Below are positions 53,821 to 63,392 of a DNA stretch of 64,000 nucleotides, piece by piece. The notes below the pieces were generated by a model. It had not been told where the DNA came from. It saw only the letters and a program-made list of their open reading frames with translations, and searched no databases. This DNA comes from Candidatus Eisenbacteria bacterium (lineage in GTDB: Bacteria > Eisenbacteria > RBG-16-71-46 > JACRLI01), in the NCBI GenBank assembly GCA_016235265.1, contig JACRLI010000015.1, positions 312,401 through 376,400 on the forward strand. The letters are read 5' to 3'. Positions within the stretch are counted from its first letter, which is position 1. Each line of letters starts with the position of its first letter. Position numbers and translations under genes: made by a program.

Positions 53821-53993
53821 CTACTTCACGGCTTGCCAGTCGAAGTGCGGGTTTTCGATGAGCCCGAGCCGGTTGCCGAAGGGATCGCGGACCGCTGCGA
53901 CCTTGATGCCCTCCCCAGCGCCTGGGTGTACCACTGCTTCGCGGCGTCCAGGTCGGGAGCCGGATAGATTACGGTACAATGTCCCGGCAGCAT
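53821..53993 (-). pseudogene. VOC/glyoxalase gene with internal deletion
   Basis: The gene starts well (GAGGAG ribosome site, then MLPGHCTVIYPAPDLDAAKQ and WYTQALG), the N-terminal beta-alpha unit of a VOC protein. It then passes directly, in another frame, to GIKVAAVRDPFGNRLGLIEN and PHFDWQAVK, the normal C-terminus. About 60-70 central residues are missing and the frame is lost at the junction. Confidence 0.8.
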
Positions 53994-54002
53994 GGGGTCT
54001 CC

Positions 54003-54947
54003 TCAGGCGTCGAGCAGGCGCCTCTCCCCCGTGAGCGCCCGGATGCCGGTCACGTCCTGCACGGTCTCCAGGCAGCCCAGGTAGCGCCCCTCGGGGTTGC
54101 GCACCGGCCAGTAGCGGATGTGGACCATGCGCCCGTTCATCTCGATCCAGAACTCGGCCACCTGGCGGCTGCCGGCCTTGAAATCGGCGAGGATCTGGTT
54201 GACCACGTGCACGCTCTGCTGCGGGTGGCAGTTCTGGACCTGGGTCCCGATCACTCCGCGCGTGCGGCCGAAGATCTTCTCCCCGTGCTCGTGACTGAAG
54301 TAGCGCACGGTGTCGTCCTGGTCCACGAAGGAGAGTTCCACGGGCAGGGTGTTGAGGATCGCCGCGAGCACCGCCGGGTCGAGACCCACAGCGAGATCGT
54401 CCAGGTTCCCGGCGTCAATGATCTCCTGGGCCAGGCGATAATAGCGCTCGCGGGTCTGCGGGCCGAGACCGGTCTCCACGTCCTCGATCCCGGCCACCAC
54501 GGCCGCGCCGTCGCGCTCCGACATGAGGCGCAGCGCCATGGGGTAGAGGATGTCGTTCTCCTTCCAGAAGTGGTCCTTGCACAGCGCGGCATACTCACGG
54601 AAGGCCTTGCCCAGTTCGACCGCCCGGCTGCCGTCGCCCGCGGCCACCGCGTCCGCCAGGGGGGCGAAGCGGGAGAGGATCTGCCGGCCGGTCTCGTGCT
54701 CCGCGAGCATGACCGCCAGGGGGCCGCCGTGGCGCGGCACTCCCAGCTCCTCGATGAGCGGGAAGAGGTGCCGTTCCTCCTTCATGTTGTGACAGCGGTC
54801 CACGTAGTCGCACACGTACTCACGCAGCTTCGCCACCATGACCGGCGACGGGCCGCCCGGGGATGCGAAGGCGCTCTCCATCGCGGCGAAGACTCTCTCG
54901 GTGATCTCGTGGTCCTGTTTCAGGAGCTCGCTCCAGCCCATGCCCAT
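54003..54947 (-). CDS. Hemerythrin-like sensor protein with PAS domain (DUF438-like)
   Basis: A 314-residue soluble protein. The N-terminal half is a hemerythrin-type four-helix bundle with di-iron ligands in LLKQDHEITERVF, DRCHNMKEERHLFPLIEE, MLAEHETGRQIL and CKDHFWKENDILYPMA. The C-terminal half is a PAS domain (LPVELSFVDQDDTVRYFSHE, NGRMVHIRYWPVRNPEG). The pairing is that of DUF438-type proteins, which are thought to sense oxygen or nitric oxide. The ATG at 54947 follows AAGGAGCAGG; a further in-frame upstream extension is rejected. Confidence 0.87.
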   Translation of the reverse strand: MGMGWSELLKQDHEITERVFAAMESAFASPGGPSPVMVAKLREYVCDYVDRCHNMKEERHLFPLIEELGVPRHGGPLAVMLAEHETGRQILSRFAPLADAVAAGDGSRAVELGKAFREYAALCKDHFWKENDILYPMALRLMSERDGAAVVAGIEDVETGLGPQTRERYYRLAQEIIDAGNLDDLAVGLDPAVLAAILNTLPVELSFVDQDDTVRYFSHEHGEKIFGRTRGVIGTQVQNCHPQQSVHVVNQILADFKAGSRQVAEFWIEMNGRMVHIRYWPVRNPEGRYLGCLETVQDVTGIRALTGERRLLDA

Positions 54948-55088
54948 TCCGTCCTGCTCCTTCGCGTATCCATGGATGCGACACCACGCCCACGCGGGCG
55001 ATGTGTCACAGCGGGTTCCTGCGGAACCGGTCCCGCAGGGGGATCCGCCCCCGGATTCGAGGGACGGTGCGCACAGCCTAGCACGCGA

Positions 55089-55119
55089 GAGGCCCCCGGG
55101 GCACGCTCCCGGGAGCCTC
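55089..55119 (-). terminator. Hairpin upstream of the hemerythrin gene end region
   Basis: Stem GAGGCCCCCGGG with CCCGGGAGCCTC (one mismatch), loop GCACGCT. It lies about 70 bases downstream of the pirin gene stop, so it probably terminates that transcript. Confidence 0.5.
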
Positions 55120-55191
55120 CGTGCGCCTCGAGCCTCGAGCTCCGGAAGAAGAAGCGGCGTGGAGACCACCGAGGTTGCGCCGGCCCACCCG

Positions 55192-56109
55192 TCACGCGCG
55201 GCGGATGAACGTCCCGTTCTTGAGCTCCTCGTAGGCCTGCTGCAACTCATCCTGGGTGTTCATGACGATGGGCCCGTACCAGGCCACAGGCTCCTCCAGC
55301 GGCCGGCCCGAGACCAGCAGGAACCGGACCCCCTCCTCCCCGGCCTGCACGGTAATTTCGTCGCCGCCACCGAAGAGCACCAGCGAGCGGTTGCCGGTCT
55401 CGGGGGAGGGCGCGAGAGCCCTCGGCGCCGATCCCGGCCCCGGCGGCTCGGTCATCACCGGCCGGGGCTCGGAGGCGTCGCGAAATGTGCCCGCGCCCGC
55501 GAACACGTACGCGAACGCATGGCGCGCGGATTCCACGGGCAGCGTCCTGCGGCGTCCGGGCGGCACGTACACGTCCAGGTAGCGCGGGTCGGCGGCCACG
55601 CCGTCCACCGGGCCGGTGCGCCCCCAGAAGCTGCCGCACACCACGCGCACGCGCGTGCCGTCATCCTCCAGGACCTCGGGGATGTCCTTCGCGGTGACGT
55701 CCTGGTAGCGCGGCGCCGTCATCTTCAGCGTGGACGGCAGGTTGGCCCACAACTGGAAGCCGTGCATGCGCCCCTCGGCGTCGCCGCGGGGCATCTCCTG
55801 GTGCAGGATGCCGCTGCCGGCAGTCATCCACTGCACGTCCCCCGCGCCCAGCACCCCCTGGTTGCCCAGGCTGTCGCCGTGATTCACCGTCCCGGCGAGC
55901 ACGTAGGTGATGGTCTCGATGCCGCGGTGCGGGTGCCACGGGAAGCCGGCGATGTAGTCCTCGGGCCGGTCGCCCCGGAAGTCGTCGAACAGCAGGAATG
56001 GATCGAAGTCCCGGGTCTCGCCGAACCCGAAGGCCCGGCGCAGGCGCACTCCCGCGCCTTCCATGGTCGGCTTGGACTCGAGGATCCGCTGGATGGGTCG
56101 AAGCGACAT
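55192..56109 (-). CDS. Pirin-family cupin protein
   Basis: A 305-residue bicupin of the pirin family. The metal-binding residues are in FPWHPHRGIETITYVLAG (two His) and GSGILHQEMP (His and Glu), all present, so a metal centre and possible quercetin 2,3-dioxygenase-type activity are feasible. The C-terminal cupin contains VRFLLVSGRPLEEPVAWYGP. GGAGGCGCG precedes the ATG at 56109. The physiological role is unknown. It is separated from the amidase by 104 bases on the same strand. Confidence 0.92.
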   Translation of the reverse strand: MSLRPIQRILESKPTMEGAGVRLRRAFGFGETRDFDPFLLFDDFRGDRPEDYIAGFPWHPHRGIETITYVLAGTVNHGDSLGNQGVLGAGDVQWMTAGSGILHQEMPRGDAEGRMHGFQLWANLPSTLKMTAPRYQDVTAKDIPEVLEDDGTRVRVVCGSFWGRTGPVDGVAADPRYLDVYVPPGRRRTLPVESARHAFAYVFAGAGTFRDASEPRPVMTEPPGPGSAPRALAPSPETGNRSLVLFGGGDEITVQAGEEGVRFLLVSGRPLEEPVAWYGPIVMNTQDELQQAYEELKNGTFIRRA

Positions 56110-56213
56110 CGCGCCTCCATTGTCAGAATGCCGCGGCCGGCCGTACCGACAAGGATGCAGCCCGCCGGGCGCCGGGTGCGCCCGGAGACGGAGATGGACG
56201 GGACCGGGCGCCC

Positions 56214-57653
<1,440 letters not shown>

Positions 57654-57708
57654 GGGGATCCTCATCTTCGTCGCGGTGGCGCCGCCCGCCGAATGGCCCG
57701 GCGGCGGC

Positions 57709-58257
57709 TCACCTCGCCGCGTCGAGCAGCGTCGCCTTGAGCGTGTTGTAGTTCGTGGTGTCGGAGAGGTCGTGCTCGGTCAGGTTATGCACCGAGAGAC
57801 GCACATTGTCGGTCCCCAGGATCACGACGTCCCTGTAGGTCACGGCCCACCCGGCCCACACCGCCGCCTGCGCGGTGTCCTGCAGCCAGGGGAGCACTCG
57901 TCCCTCGCACATGGCCGCGTTGGCAGACTCGGCCCCCTCCGCATTCACGCCCAGGAGCCGTACCACCTTGGCGGGATGGGCCGCATTGATCTCCGCCTGC
58001 ATCCGGTCCAGGAATCCAAACTGGATTCGGCAGTAGCCTCAGGTGGCGTGGCCGAAGTACCACGCCGAGACCTTGCCCAGGTACTGCCGCGGAGTGACCG
58101 CCTGGTTGTGCGTGGGCGAGGCGGGATTGACGTCGGTCAGCGAGAAACTGGGCACGGGGTCCGGCGAGGGGGCGGTCACGTCGTCACCGCAGCCGGCCGC
58201 GAACAGTGCCAGCGCCGCGAGCGCGGCCAGCACCGGGGTGATACGTCTGAATCGCAT
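57709..58257 (-). CDS. Predicted selenoprotein: thioredoxin-fold lipoprotein with UGYC redox motif
   Basis: A single reading frame of 183 codons with one internal TGA at 58041-58039 (residue 73). The N-terminus is a lipoprotein signal (FAAGC, Cys23). PVPSFSLTDVNP and LGKVSAWYFGHAT are the beta strands before the redox site of TlpA/redoxin proteins. The TGA falls exactly where the first Cys of CxxC belongs, followed by GYC (Cys76) and RIQFGFLDRMQ. The frame continues with good thioredoxin-like sequence (VVRLLGVNAEG, VTYRDVVILGTDNV) to a normal stop. A 17-base hairpin follows the TGA. Selenocysteine insertion explains this better than a nonsense mutation, but the sel genes are not in the window. 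Confidence 0.8.
58012..58041 (-). promoter_or_regulatory. Candidate bacterial SECIS element
   Basis: After UGA come 10 bases, then the perfect hairpin GAAUCC-AGUUU-GGAUUC (58028-58012), 6+5+6 = 17 bases. E. coli SECIS needs a 17-base stem-loop about 11 bases after UGA, with G and U in the loop; both hold here. Confidence 0.7.
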
Positions 58258-58355
58258 GAGCCGGAGTCTAGCATAGCTGCCGTGAACGCAGGAATGGCCC
58301 CTTCCGTGGGGCCTTCCGGGATGAGCCCATCCGCAACGGGGCCCGCAACGGGGCA

Positions 58356-58384
58356 TTGCCGATCCCGGAATCCCGGGGTATCAT
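58356..58384 (+). promoter_or_regulatory. Promoter of the PEP-CTERM protein gene
   Basis: TTGCCG (58356-58361), 17 bases, TATCAT (58379-58384), ending 54 bases before the ATG. Confidence 0.5.
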
Positions 58385-58438
58385 GGGGCTTCCTTCGAGG
58401 CCGCGAAGCTCAGCTACCCTGTCTCCCAGGAGGCCCCC

Positions 58439-59152
58439 ATGACACTTCGGTTCATCCGCATCGCCCCGATCGCGGCGACCGCGATCGCCCTGATCCTGAT
58501 TTCGCTATCCTCCCCCGCGCACGCGTTCCTCGTGAGCCCCGGCTTCGAGCAGGGCCCGGACGTGGCCGAGGTCAGCTTCTCCGGAACGGACGCCGCCGGC
58601 CTCGGCTGGTTTGCGTCCAACACCGACGGGGAGCGCTTCAAGTCCACCGGTCCCAAGCCGGCTGCGGAAGGGCTGTTCTACGCGAGCCTGCTGCAGAACG
58701 CCGGCATGTACAACGGCGCCGCGCTGGGTATCGGCAACTTCGGGCTGTCCGGGTTCGATCGAATCTACTCCAGCTTCGCCGTAACCCCCGGCACCGCCTA
58801 CGATGTGTCGTTCCTGCACGCCGGCGACGACCGGTTCGGCTATCTGGCCGGCACTTCCGTGGTCGAGGTGGTGGACGCGGATGCCAATTCCACGCTGGGC
58901 CAGTTCTTCTTCGCCACACCGGGGCTGTTCAACTGGCAGTCCGCGGGCTTCCAGTTCTCCTCCGGCGCGGCGACTTCCCACGTGGCCCTGGCCTTCACCG
59001 TGATGGGCGCCAACAACACCAGTGGTGTGTTCGACGCCATCACCGTGTCCCCCTCGGGCGTGGTCCCGGAGCCGCCGTCGCTGCTCCTGGTGGGCCTCGG
59101 CGCGCTGGGCCTGCTCGCGCTGCGTGCAAGGCCGGGTTCCCACTCGAACTAG
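58439..59152 (+). CDS. Secreted PEP-CTERM sorting-domain protein
   Basis: A 237-residue exported protein. The signal peptide is IAATAIALILISLSSPAHA. The mature region (FLVSPGFEQGPDVAEVSF, YDVSFLHAGDDRFGYLAG, VALAFTVMGANNTSGVFDAI) resembles the DUF642/PEP-CTERM type of beta-sandwich. The C-terminus VPEPPSLLLVGLGALGLLAL followed by RARPG is a PEP-CTERM tail: the Pro-Glu-Pro motif, a hydrophobic helix and basic residues. It should be processed by an exosortase and released or attached to surface polysaccharide. A glycan gene cluster lies immediately downstream. Confidence 0.85.
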   Translation: MTLRFIRIAPIAATAIALILISLSSPAHAFLVSPGFEQGPDVAEVSFSGTDAAGLGWFASNTDGERFKSTGPKPAAEGLFYASLLQNAGMYNGAALGIGNFGLSGFDRIYSSFAVTPGTAYDVSFLHAGDDRFGYLAGTSVVEVVDADANSTLGQFFFATPGLFNWQSAGFQFSSGAATSHVALAFTVMGANNTSGVFDAITVSPSGVVPEPPSLLLVGLGALGLLALRARPGSHSN

Positions 59153-59169
59153 GAACGCCACCAGGAAAC

Positions 59170-59207
59170 CGGGGCATGGGGATCTGATACACTGTCCCCA
59201 TGCCCCG
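59170..59207 (+). terminator. 13-base-pair hairpin spanning the next start codon
   Basis: A perfect stem CGGGGCATGGGGA with its complement, and a 12-base loop containing GATACACT. It lies 17 bases after the PEP-CTERM stop, is followed by TTCCATTT, and encloses the ATG at 59200. Confidence 0.55.
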
Positions 59208-60936
59208 TTCCATTTCCCCCTCCCGGGCCTCCCGCGCGCGTCCCGCGGCGGCACCCCGAATGCAGCCCGATCCGGCGTTCGGCACGGTCTTCACGGCGCT
59301 CTCCGTGCTGGCACTGTTCTACTACGTGGCCTTCATCTTCCGCACCACCTTCGTCATTGACGGCGTCCGGTACTTCTCGTTGTTCGACGACGCCATGATC
59401 TCCATGCGCTACGCCCGAAACCTCGCGCACGGCCACGGCCTCACGTTCAATCCCGGCGAGCCGCCCGTGGAGGGCTTCACCAATCCGCTTTGGGTGCTGG
59501 TGATGACGGGGGTGCACCTGCTGCCGGTAGCCGGGCGCCACGCGTCCGGAGTGATGCAGGCCCTGGGGGCGGCGCTGCTCCTCGTCCACCTGGACTTCGT
59601 CCGCCGCCTGGCCGCGCTGCTGCCCGGCGCGACGCGCGGCACGGTGTTCGCCGCGGTGGCGCTGACGGCGTTCCACTATCCGCTGGTGAACTGGACGCTC
59701 CAGGGAATGGAGGTGGGCCTGCTCGCGCTCATCGCCACCGCCTCGGGTTGGATGTTGCTGGCGGGCCGGCCCCCCTGGAGGGCTTACGTCCTGCTGGCCG
59801 CGGGAACGCTCGTGCGCCTCGACTTCGCGGTGGTGTTGCTGGCGTACTGCGCCGCCTCGGCCGCGGCGGACCCCGGGCGCCGCGGCACGCACCTGCGCTG
59901 GGGCCTGGCCGCGGCCCTGGTCGCGCTGGCCGCCCAGACCCTGGCGCGCCGACTCTACTTCGGCGAGTTCCTCCCGCTCACCTACCACCTGAAGCTGACC
60001 GGCTATCCGCTCGGGTTGCGTGTGGCCCGCGGGGCATGGGTGCTGCTCACGTTCCTGGCCCGCGCGTGGGGTGCGCCGGTGCTGCTGGCCGCGGCCGCGG
60101 TGAATGCCGCGCGGGGCGCATTTGGCCGCGTCGCGCCGCTGCTGGCGGTGTTCGCGGCGCAGTGCCTCTACTCCGTGTGGGTGGGCGGCGACGCGTGGGA
60201 GGAACAAGGCATCTGCAACCGCTACGTCACGGTGGCGATGCCGCTGCTGCTGGTCGTGGGCTCGTGGGGCGTGGCGCGTGCAGCGGGGGCGTGGCAGGCA
60301 GGGCGGGGCCCGTCGCGCGCCCGCGGGACGGGGCGGGCCGGGATGGGATGGATCGCCCCGGTGGCGCTCGCCGCCACCCTGGCGGCCCTCTCCCCGTGGC
60401 AGCGGCTGACGCTGCTGCTGCCACCGCCCTACGTGAAGGAGGATTCCATATTCGTGGCCAAGGCGCTGGCCGCGCGCGCGGTGACCCTGCCCGGCGCGAG
60501 CGTGGCCGCGGCCGGGATCGGCGCGACGGGTTACTACGCGGACCGGCGCGTGGTGGACCTGCTGGGCAAGTGCGACCCGTATGTGGCCCGGCTGCCCATG
60601 CACGTGGCCGCCTCCGGCAACCCCTTCACGCAGTTCTGGCCGGGGCACCTCAAGTGGGACTGCCGGCACTCGATCGGGGATCTCAAGCCGGACGTGGTGA
60701 CGCAACTGTGGAACTTTCCGGAGGAGGCGCGCCCGTACCTGGAAGCCGACTATGTGCTGGCGCGGGTGGACTTCGCGGACACGTCGTGGGCCATGGCGCT
60801 GCGCGCCGGCTCGCCCCGGGTGCGGTGGGATGCCGTGACCGAGATCAAGCGCCCCCGGCCCGGACACGCTCCGAAATGGCGCCTGCTGGGATGGCGCCCG
60901 GCAGTCCGGGGCCCGGGCCCCCGGCGCTCCGCCTAG
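59200..60936 (+). CDS. GT-C-type membrane glycosyltransferase
   Basis: A 578-residue polytopic membrane protein with about ten hydrophobic segments (VFTALSVLALFYYVAFIF, VFAAVALTAFHYPLVNWTL, WGLAAALVALAAQTLA). The first periplasmic loop has FSLFDDAMISMRYARNLAHG and EPPVEGFTNPLW, where the Asp-Asp is the usual catalytic acidic pair of the ArnT/PMT-like GT-C fold. The C-terminal soluble part includes KCDPYVARLP. It probably transfers a lipid-linked sugar to a surface glycan or protein. ATG 59200 lies in a hairpin; ATG 59260 is a possible alternative. Confidence 0.78.
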   Translation: MPRSISPSRASRARPAAAPRMQPDPAFGTVFTALSVLALFYYVAFIFRTTFVIDGVRYFSLFDDAMISMRYARNLAHGHGLTFNPGEPPVEGFTNPLWVLVMTGVHLLPVAGRHASGVMQALGAALLLVHLDFVRRLAALLPGATRGTVFAAVALTAFHYPLVNWTLQGMEVGLLALIATASGWMLLAGRPPWRAYVLLAAGTLVRLDFAVVLLAYCAASAAADPGRRGTHLRWGLAAALVALAAQTLARRLYFGEFLPLTYHLKLTGYPLGLRVARGAWVLLTFLARAWGAPVLLAAAAVNAARGAFGRVAPLLAVFAAQCLYSVWVGGDAWEEQGICNRYVTVAMPLLLVVGSWGVARAAGAWQAGRGPSRARGTGRAGMGWIAPVALAATLAALSPWQRLTLLLPPPYVKEDSIFVAKALAARAVTLPGASVAAAGIGATGYYADRRVVDLLGKCDPYVARLPMHVAASGNPFTQFWPGHLKWDCRHSIGDLKPDVVTQLWNFPEEARPYLEADYVLARVDFADTSWAMALRAGSPRVRWDAVTEIKRPRPGHAPKWRLLGWRPAVRGPGPRRSA

Positions 60937-61124
60937 AAGAGGGTGTAGACGAAGGCGCTGATGGCCGACGACTGGCCGAAGATCACCAGCACACCCACGA
61001 GGAGGATGACGAAGACGAGCGGGGTCAGCCACCAGATCCGGCCGCGCCAGAAGAACGAAAGCAGGGCTCCCGCGATGCCCGTGCGGGCCACCAGCGTGCG
61101 GAAGAAGCGCCGGACCGGGTTCAC
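60933..61124 (-). CDS. DUF5989 family small membrane protein
   Basis: A 63-residue protein with one hydrophobic helix (WWLTPLVFVILLVGVLVIFG) and the characteristic ends of DUF5989: GALLSFFWRGRIWW before and SSAISAFVYTLF after. The family lies in polysaccharide loci, often beside carbamoyltransferase and SGNH genes, and its role is unknown. The GTG at 61124 has GAGAGGAG upstream; an ATG at 61145 would add seven residues. It overlaps the GT-C gene by 4 bases at the 3' end, convergently. Confidence 0.8.
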   Translation of the reverse strand: MNPVRRFFRTLVARTGIAGALLSFFWRGRIWWLTPLVFVILLVGVLVIFGQSSAISAFVYTLF

Positions 61125-61171
61125 AGGGACTCCTCTCAGCCTCATGGGGATACAAGTATCGTGCGAATGAG

Positions 61172-61199
61172 CATATACTCGGCCGGCGGAGATCGTCAA
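61172..61199 (-). promoter_or_regulatory. Promoter of the DUF5989 gene
   Basis: On the minus strand TTGACG (61199-61194), 16 bases, TATATG (61177-61172). Confidence 0.55.
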
Positions 61200-61290
61200 G
61201 CGACCGCAGCGAAGCCGGGCGCCCGCGGGCGCCGCGGGCGGGGTCGGTCGGTTCTGCAGTACCACGTGAATCCCGGAGGTCCCGCTCCCC

Positions 61291-62421
61291 TTGCGGATCG
61301 CCATCACCAACCCGTTCTTCTGGCCCCAGGTCCGCCGCGGGTCCGAGCGCTTCCTGGACGACCTTTCGCGGTACCTGGCCGCCCGGGGCCACGAGGTCAC
61401 GGTGCTCGCCACCGACGGCGGGGGCCCGCGCCCCGACCCCGGCGCTCCCGCGAGGCACCTGCTGTACCCTGAGCGGAGGCCGCCGGCCTGGCTCGGCCGG
61501 AGATTCACGTCCGCCCATGTGTATGCGTTCCAGTGCCGGCGGGACCTGGCCCGCGGCGACTTCGACGCGGTGCACTGCCTGTCCCACTTCGATGCCTTCG
61601 CCGCGGCCACCGCCGGGCGGACCGGCGCTCCGTTCCTGTATCACTCCATGGGAATTCCGCTGGGCAGGTACTTCCGGACCTCCCCGCTCGACCTGGTCAT
61701 GATGCGCACCGCCCTCGCCCGGGCCCGCACGGTGGGCGTGCTCAGCCACTTCGCCGCGGACAACCTGCGCCGCGACTTCGGGGTGGAGGGCAGGCTCCTG
61801 CCCACCCCGGTGGACCTGGACCGCTTCCGCCTCCGGGCCGACATCCCCCGGGACCCCGCCACGCTGCTCATGGTCGGGGCGCTCGATGAGGCACGCAAGG
61901 GGGCCGGGCTCATGCTGCGGGCGTTCGCGGAAGTGAAGCGGAGCGTGCCGGAAGCACGGTTGCGCCTCTCGGGCGCGATCCGCCCCTCGGGCGCCGCCGC
62001 CCTGGCGGCACTCCTGCCCCCCTCGATCGCGGCCGACGTGGAGTTCCTGGGGATGGGGTCCCCGGAGGACCTGCCGCGGCTGTACGCGGAGGCGACGGTC
62101 ATGGTGCTGCCGTCGGTGTGGGAGGCGCTCGGCCTGGTGTTGCTGGAATCGCTGGCGTGCGGAACGCCCGTCGTGGGCGCCAACCACGCCGGGATCCCGG
62201 ACGTGATCGCCAGCCCGGAGGTGGGAGTGCTCTTCGAGCCGGGAGCGACCCGGCCGGCCGCCACCAACGTGGAAGGCCTCGCGCGCGCCTGTGTCGAGGC
62301 GCTGGAACTGGCACGGCGCCCCGGGACGGCCGGCGCCTGCCGGGCGCAGGCGGAGCAGTTCGGCTGGCCGCGACTCGGGCCGCGCTTCGAGGCAGTCTAC
62401 GCCGGAATGGCCGGCCGATGA
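61291..62421 (+). CDS. Glycosyltransferase family 4 protein
   Basis: A GT-B fold glycosyltransferase, 376 residues. The N-terminal domain begins RIAITNPFFWPQVRRGSERF, with the usual Gly-containing acceptor loop. The C-terminal domain has LLMVGALDEARKGAGLMLRA and the retaining-GT4 block SVWEALGLVLLESLACGTPVVG with its E-x7-E pair. It probably adds a sugar to a surface glycan. The start is TTG at 61291 with GGAGG 11 bases upstream. It overlaps the next glycosyltransferase by 4 bases (ATGA). Confidence 0.9.
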   Translation: MRIAITNPFFWPQVRRGSERFLDDLSRYLAARGHEVTVLATDGGGPRPDPGAPARHLLYPERRPPAWLGRRFTSAHVYAFQCRRDLARGDFDAVHCLSHFDAFAAATAGRTGAPFLYHSMGIPLGRYFRTSPLDLVMMRTALARARTVGVLSHFAADNLRRDFGVEGRLLPTPVDLDRFRLRADIPRDPATLLMVGALDEARKGAGLMLRAFAEVKRSVPEARLRLSGAIRPSGAAALAALLPPSIAADVEFLGMGSPEDLPRLYAEATVMVLPSVWEALGLVLLESLACGTPVVGANHAGIPDVIASPEVGVLFEPGATRPAATNVEGLARACVEALELARRPGTAGACRAQAEQFGWPRLGPRFEAVYAGMAGR

Positions 62422-63392
62422 TCCCGCGGCCCGGGGAGTGGACGGAACCGCCGTTCGTGACCGTCGTGGTGCCGACCCACAACCGGCGCGAGCTGCTGGA
62501 GCGGCTGCTGGACTCGCTCGCCGCGCAGGCCTACCCCTCCGACCGGTTCGAGGTGCTGGTGATGGACAACGCCAGCTCCGACGGAACCGCGGCGATGGTG
62601 GAGTCCCGGGTCCCCGGGGCGGTCCATGCCCTGAGACTGGTGCCGCAGAACAACCGCGGCCCCGCGCTCTCCCGTCACAACGGCCTCCGGATGGCCCGCG
62701 GCGAGATCGTCGCCTTCACCGACAGCGACTGCACCGTGACGCCGGATTGGATCGGTGCGGGCGTGGCCGCGTTCGCGCCCGGAGTGGGACTGGTCCAGGG
62801 CCGCACCCTTCCCAACCCGGCGCAGCCGCGCCACCTCTTCGAGCGGACCATCGAGGTGACCCGGCTCGGTCCCGTGTACGAGACCTGCAACATCTTCTAC
62901 CGGACCGCCGATGCGCTCGAAGCCGGAGGATTCTCGGGTTCCTACGACTACTTCGGGGAGGACACCTACCTGGCCTGGAGGGTGCTGCGCATGGGCCGGC
63001 AGGCGGTGTTCTCGCCGGAGGCCCTCGTGCACCACGAGGTATTCCGCGCCTCGCTGCGACAGTGGCTCACGGAACCCCGGTTCGCGGCAGCCTGGCCGCA
63101 CATGGTGAAGACGATCCCGGAATTGCGCGCCCACCTGTACCACCGGTACTTCCTGCTCCGGGTGACCGCGATGTTCGACCTGGCGCTGGTCGGCGTGGCG
63201 CTGGCGGCGCTGGCGCACCCGGTGTTCGCGGCGCTCATCCTGCCCTATGCCATCACCCGGTACGTCGAGTGCGGCCGGCACCGGAGCCCCTGGCTCAGGC
63301 TCGCGCGCATCCTCGTGGGGCTGCCGCGCGCGCTGGTGCTCTTCACGGTGCTGCTGTACGGCTCGGCGAGGCACCGGAGCCTGGTACTGTAG
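62418..63392 (+). CDS. Glycosyltransferase family 2 protein
   Basis: A GT-A fold inverting glycosyltransferase, 324 residues. FVTVVVPTHNRRELLERLLDS opens the fold. VLVMDNASSDGT holds the first conserved Asp, IVAFTDSDCTVTPDW the DxD-type motif, and GSYDYFGEDTYLAWRVLRMG the ED base. C-terminal hydrophobic segments (LALVGVALAALAHPVFAALI) suggest membrane association. It is coupled to the GT4 gene. Its last 50 bases overlap, convergently, the SGNH gene. Confidence 0.9.
   Translation: MIPRPGEWTEPPFVTVVVPTHNRRELLERLLDSLAAQAYPSDRFEVLVMDNASSDGTAAMVESRVPGAVHALRLVPQNNRGPALSRHNGLRMARGEIVAFTDSDCTVTPDWIGAGVAAFAPGVGLVQGRTLPNPAQPRHLFERTIEVTRLGPVYETCNIFYRTADALEAGGFSGSYDYFGEDTYLAWRVLRMGRQAVFSPEALVHHEVFRASLRQWLTEPRFAAAWPHMVKTIPELRAHLYHRYFLLRVTAMFDLALVGVALAALAHPVFAALILPYAITRYVECGRHRSPWLRLARILVGLPRALVLFTVLLYGSARHRSLVL

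Noticed and set aside
59149..62187. Open frame of 1012 codons on the minus strand opposite the GT-C and GT4 genes
   Set aside because: Low-complexity Arg/Gln/His-rich shadow; the + strand genes have recognisable folds.
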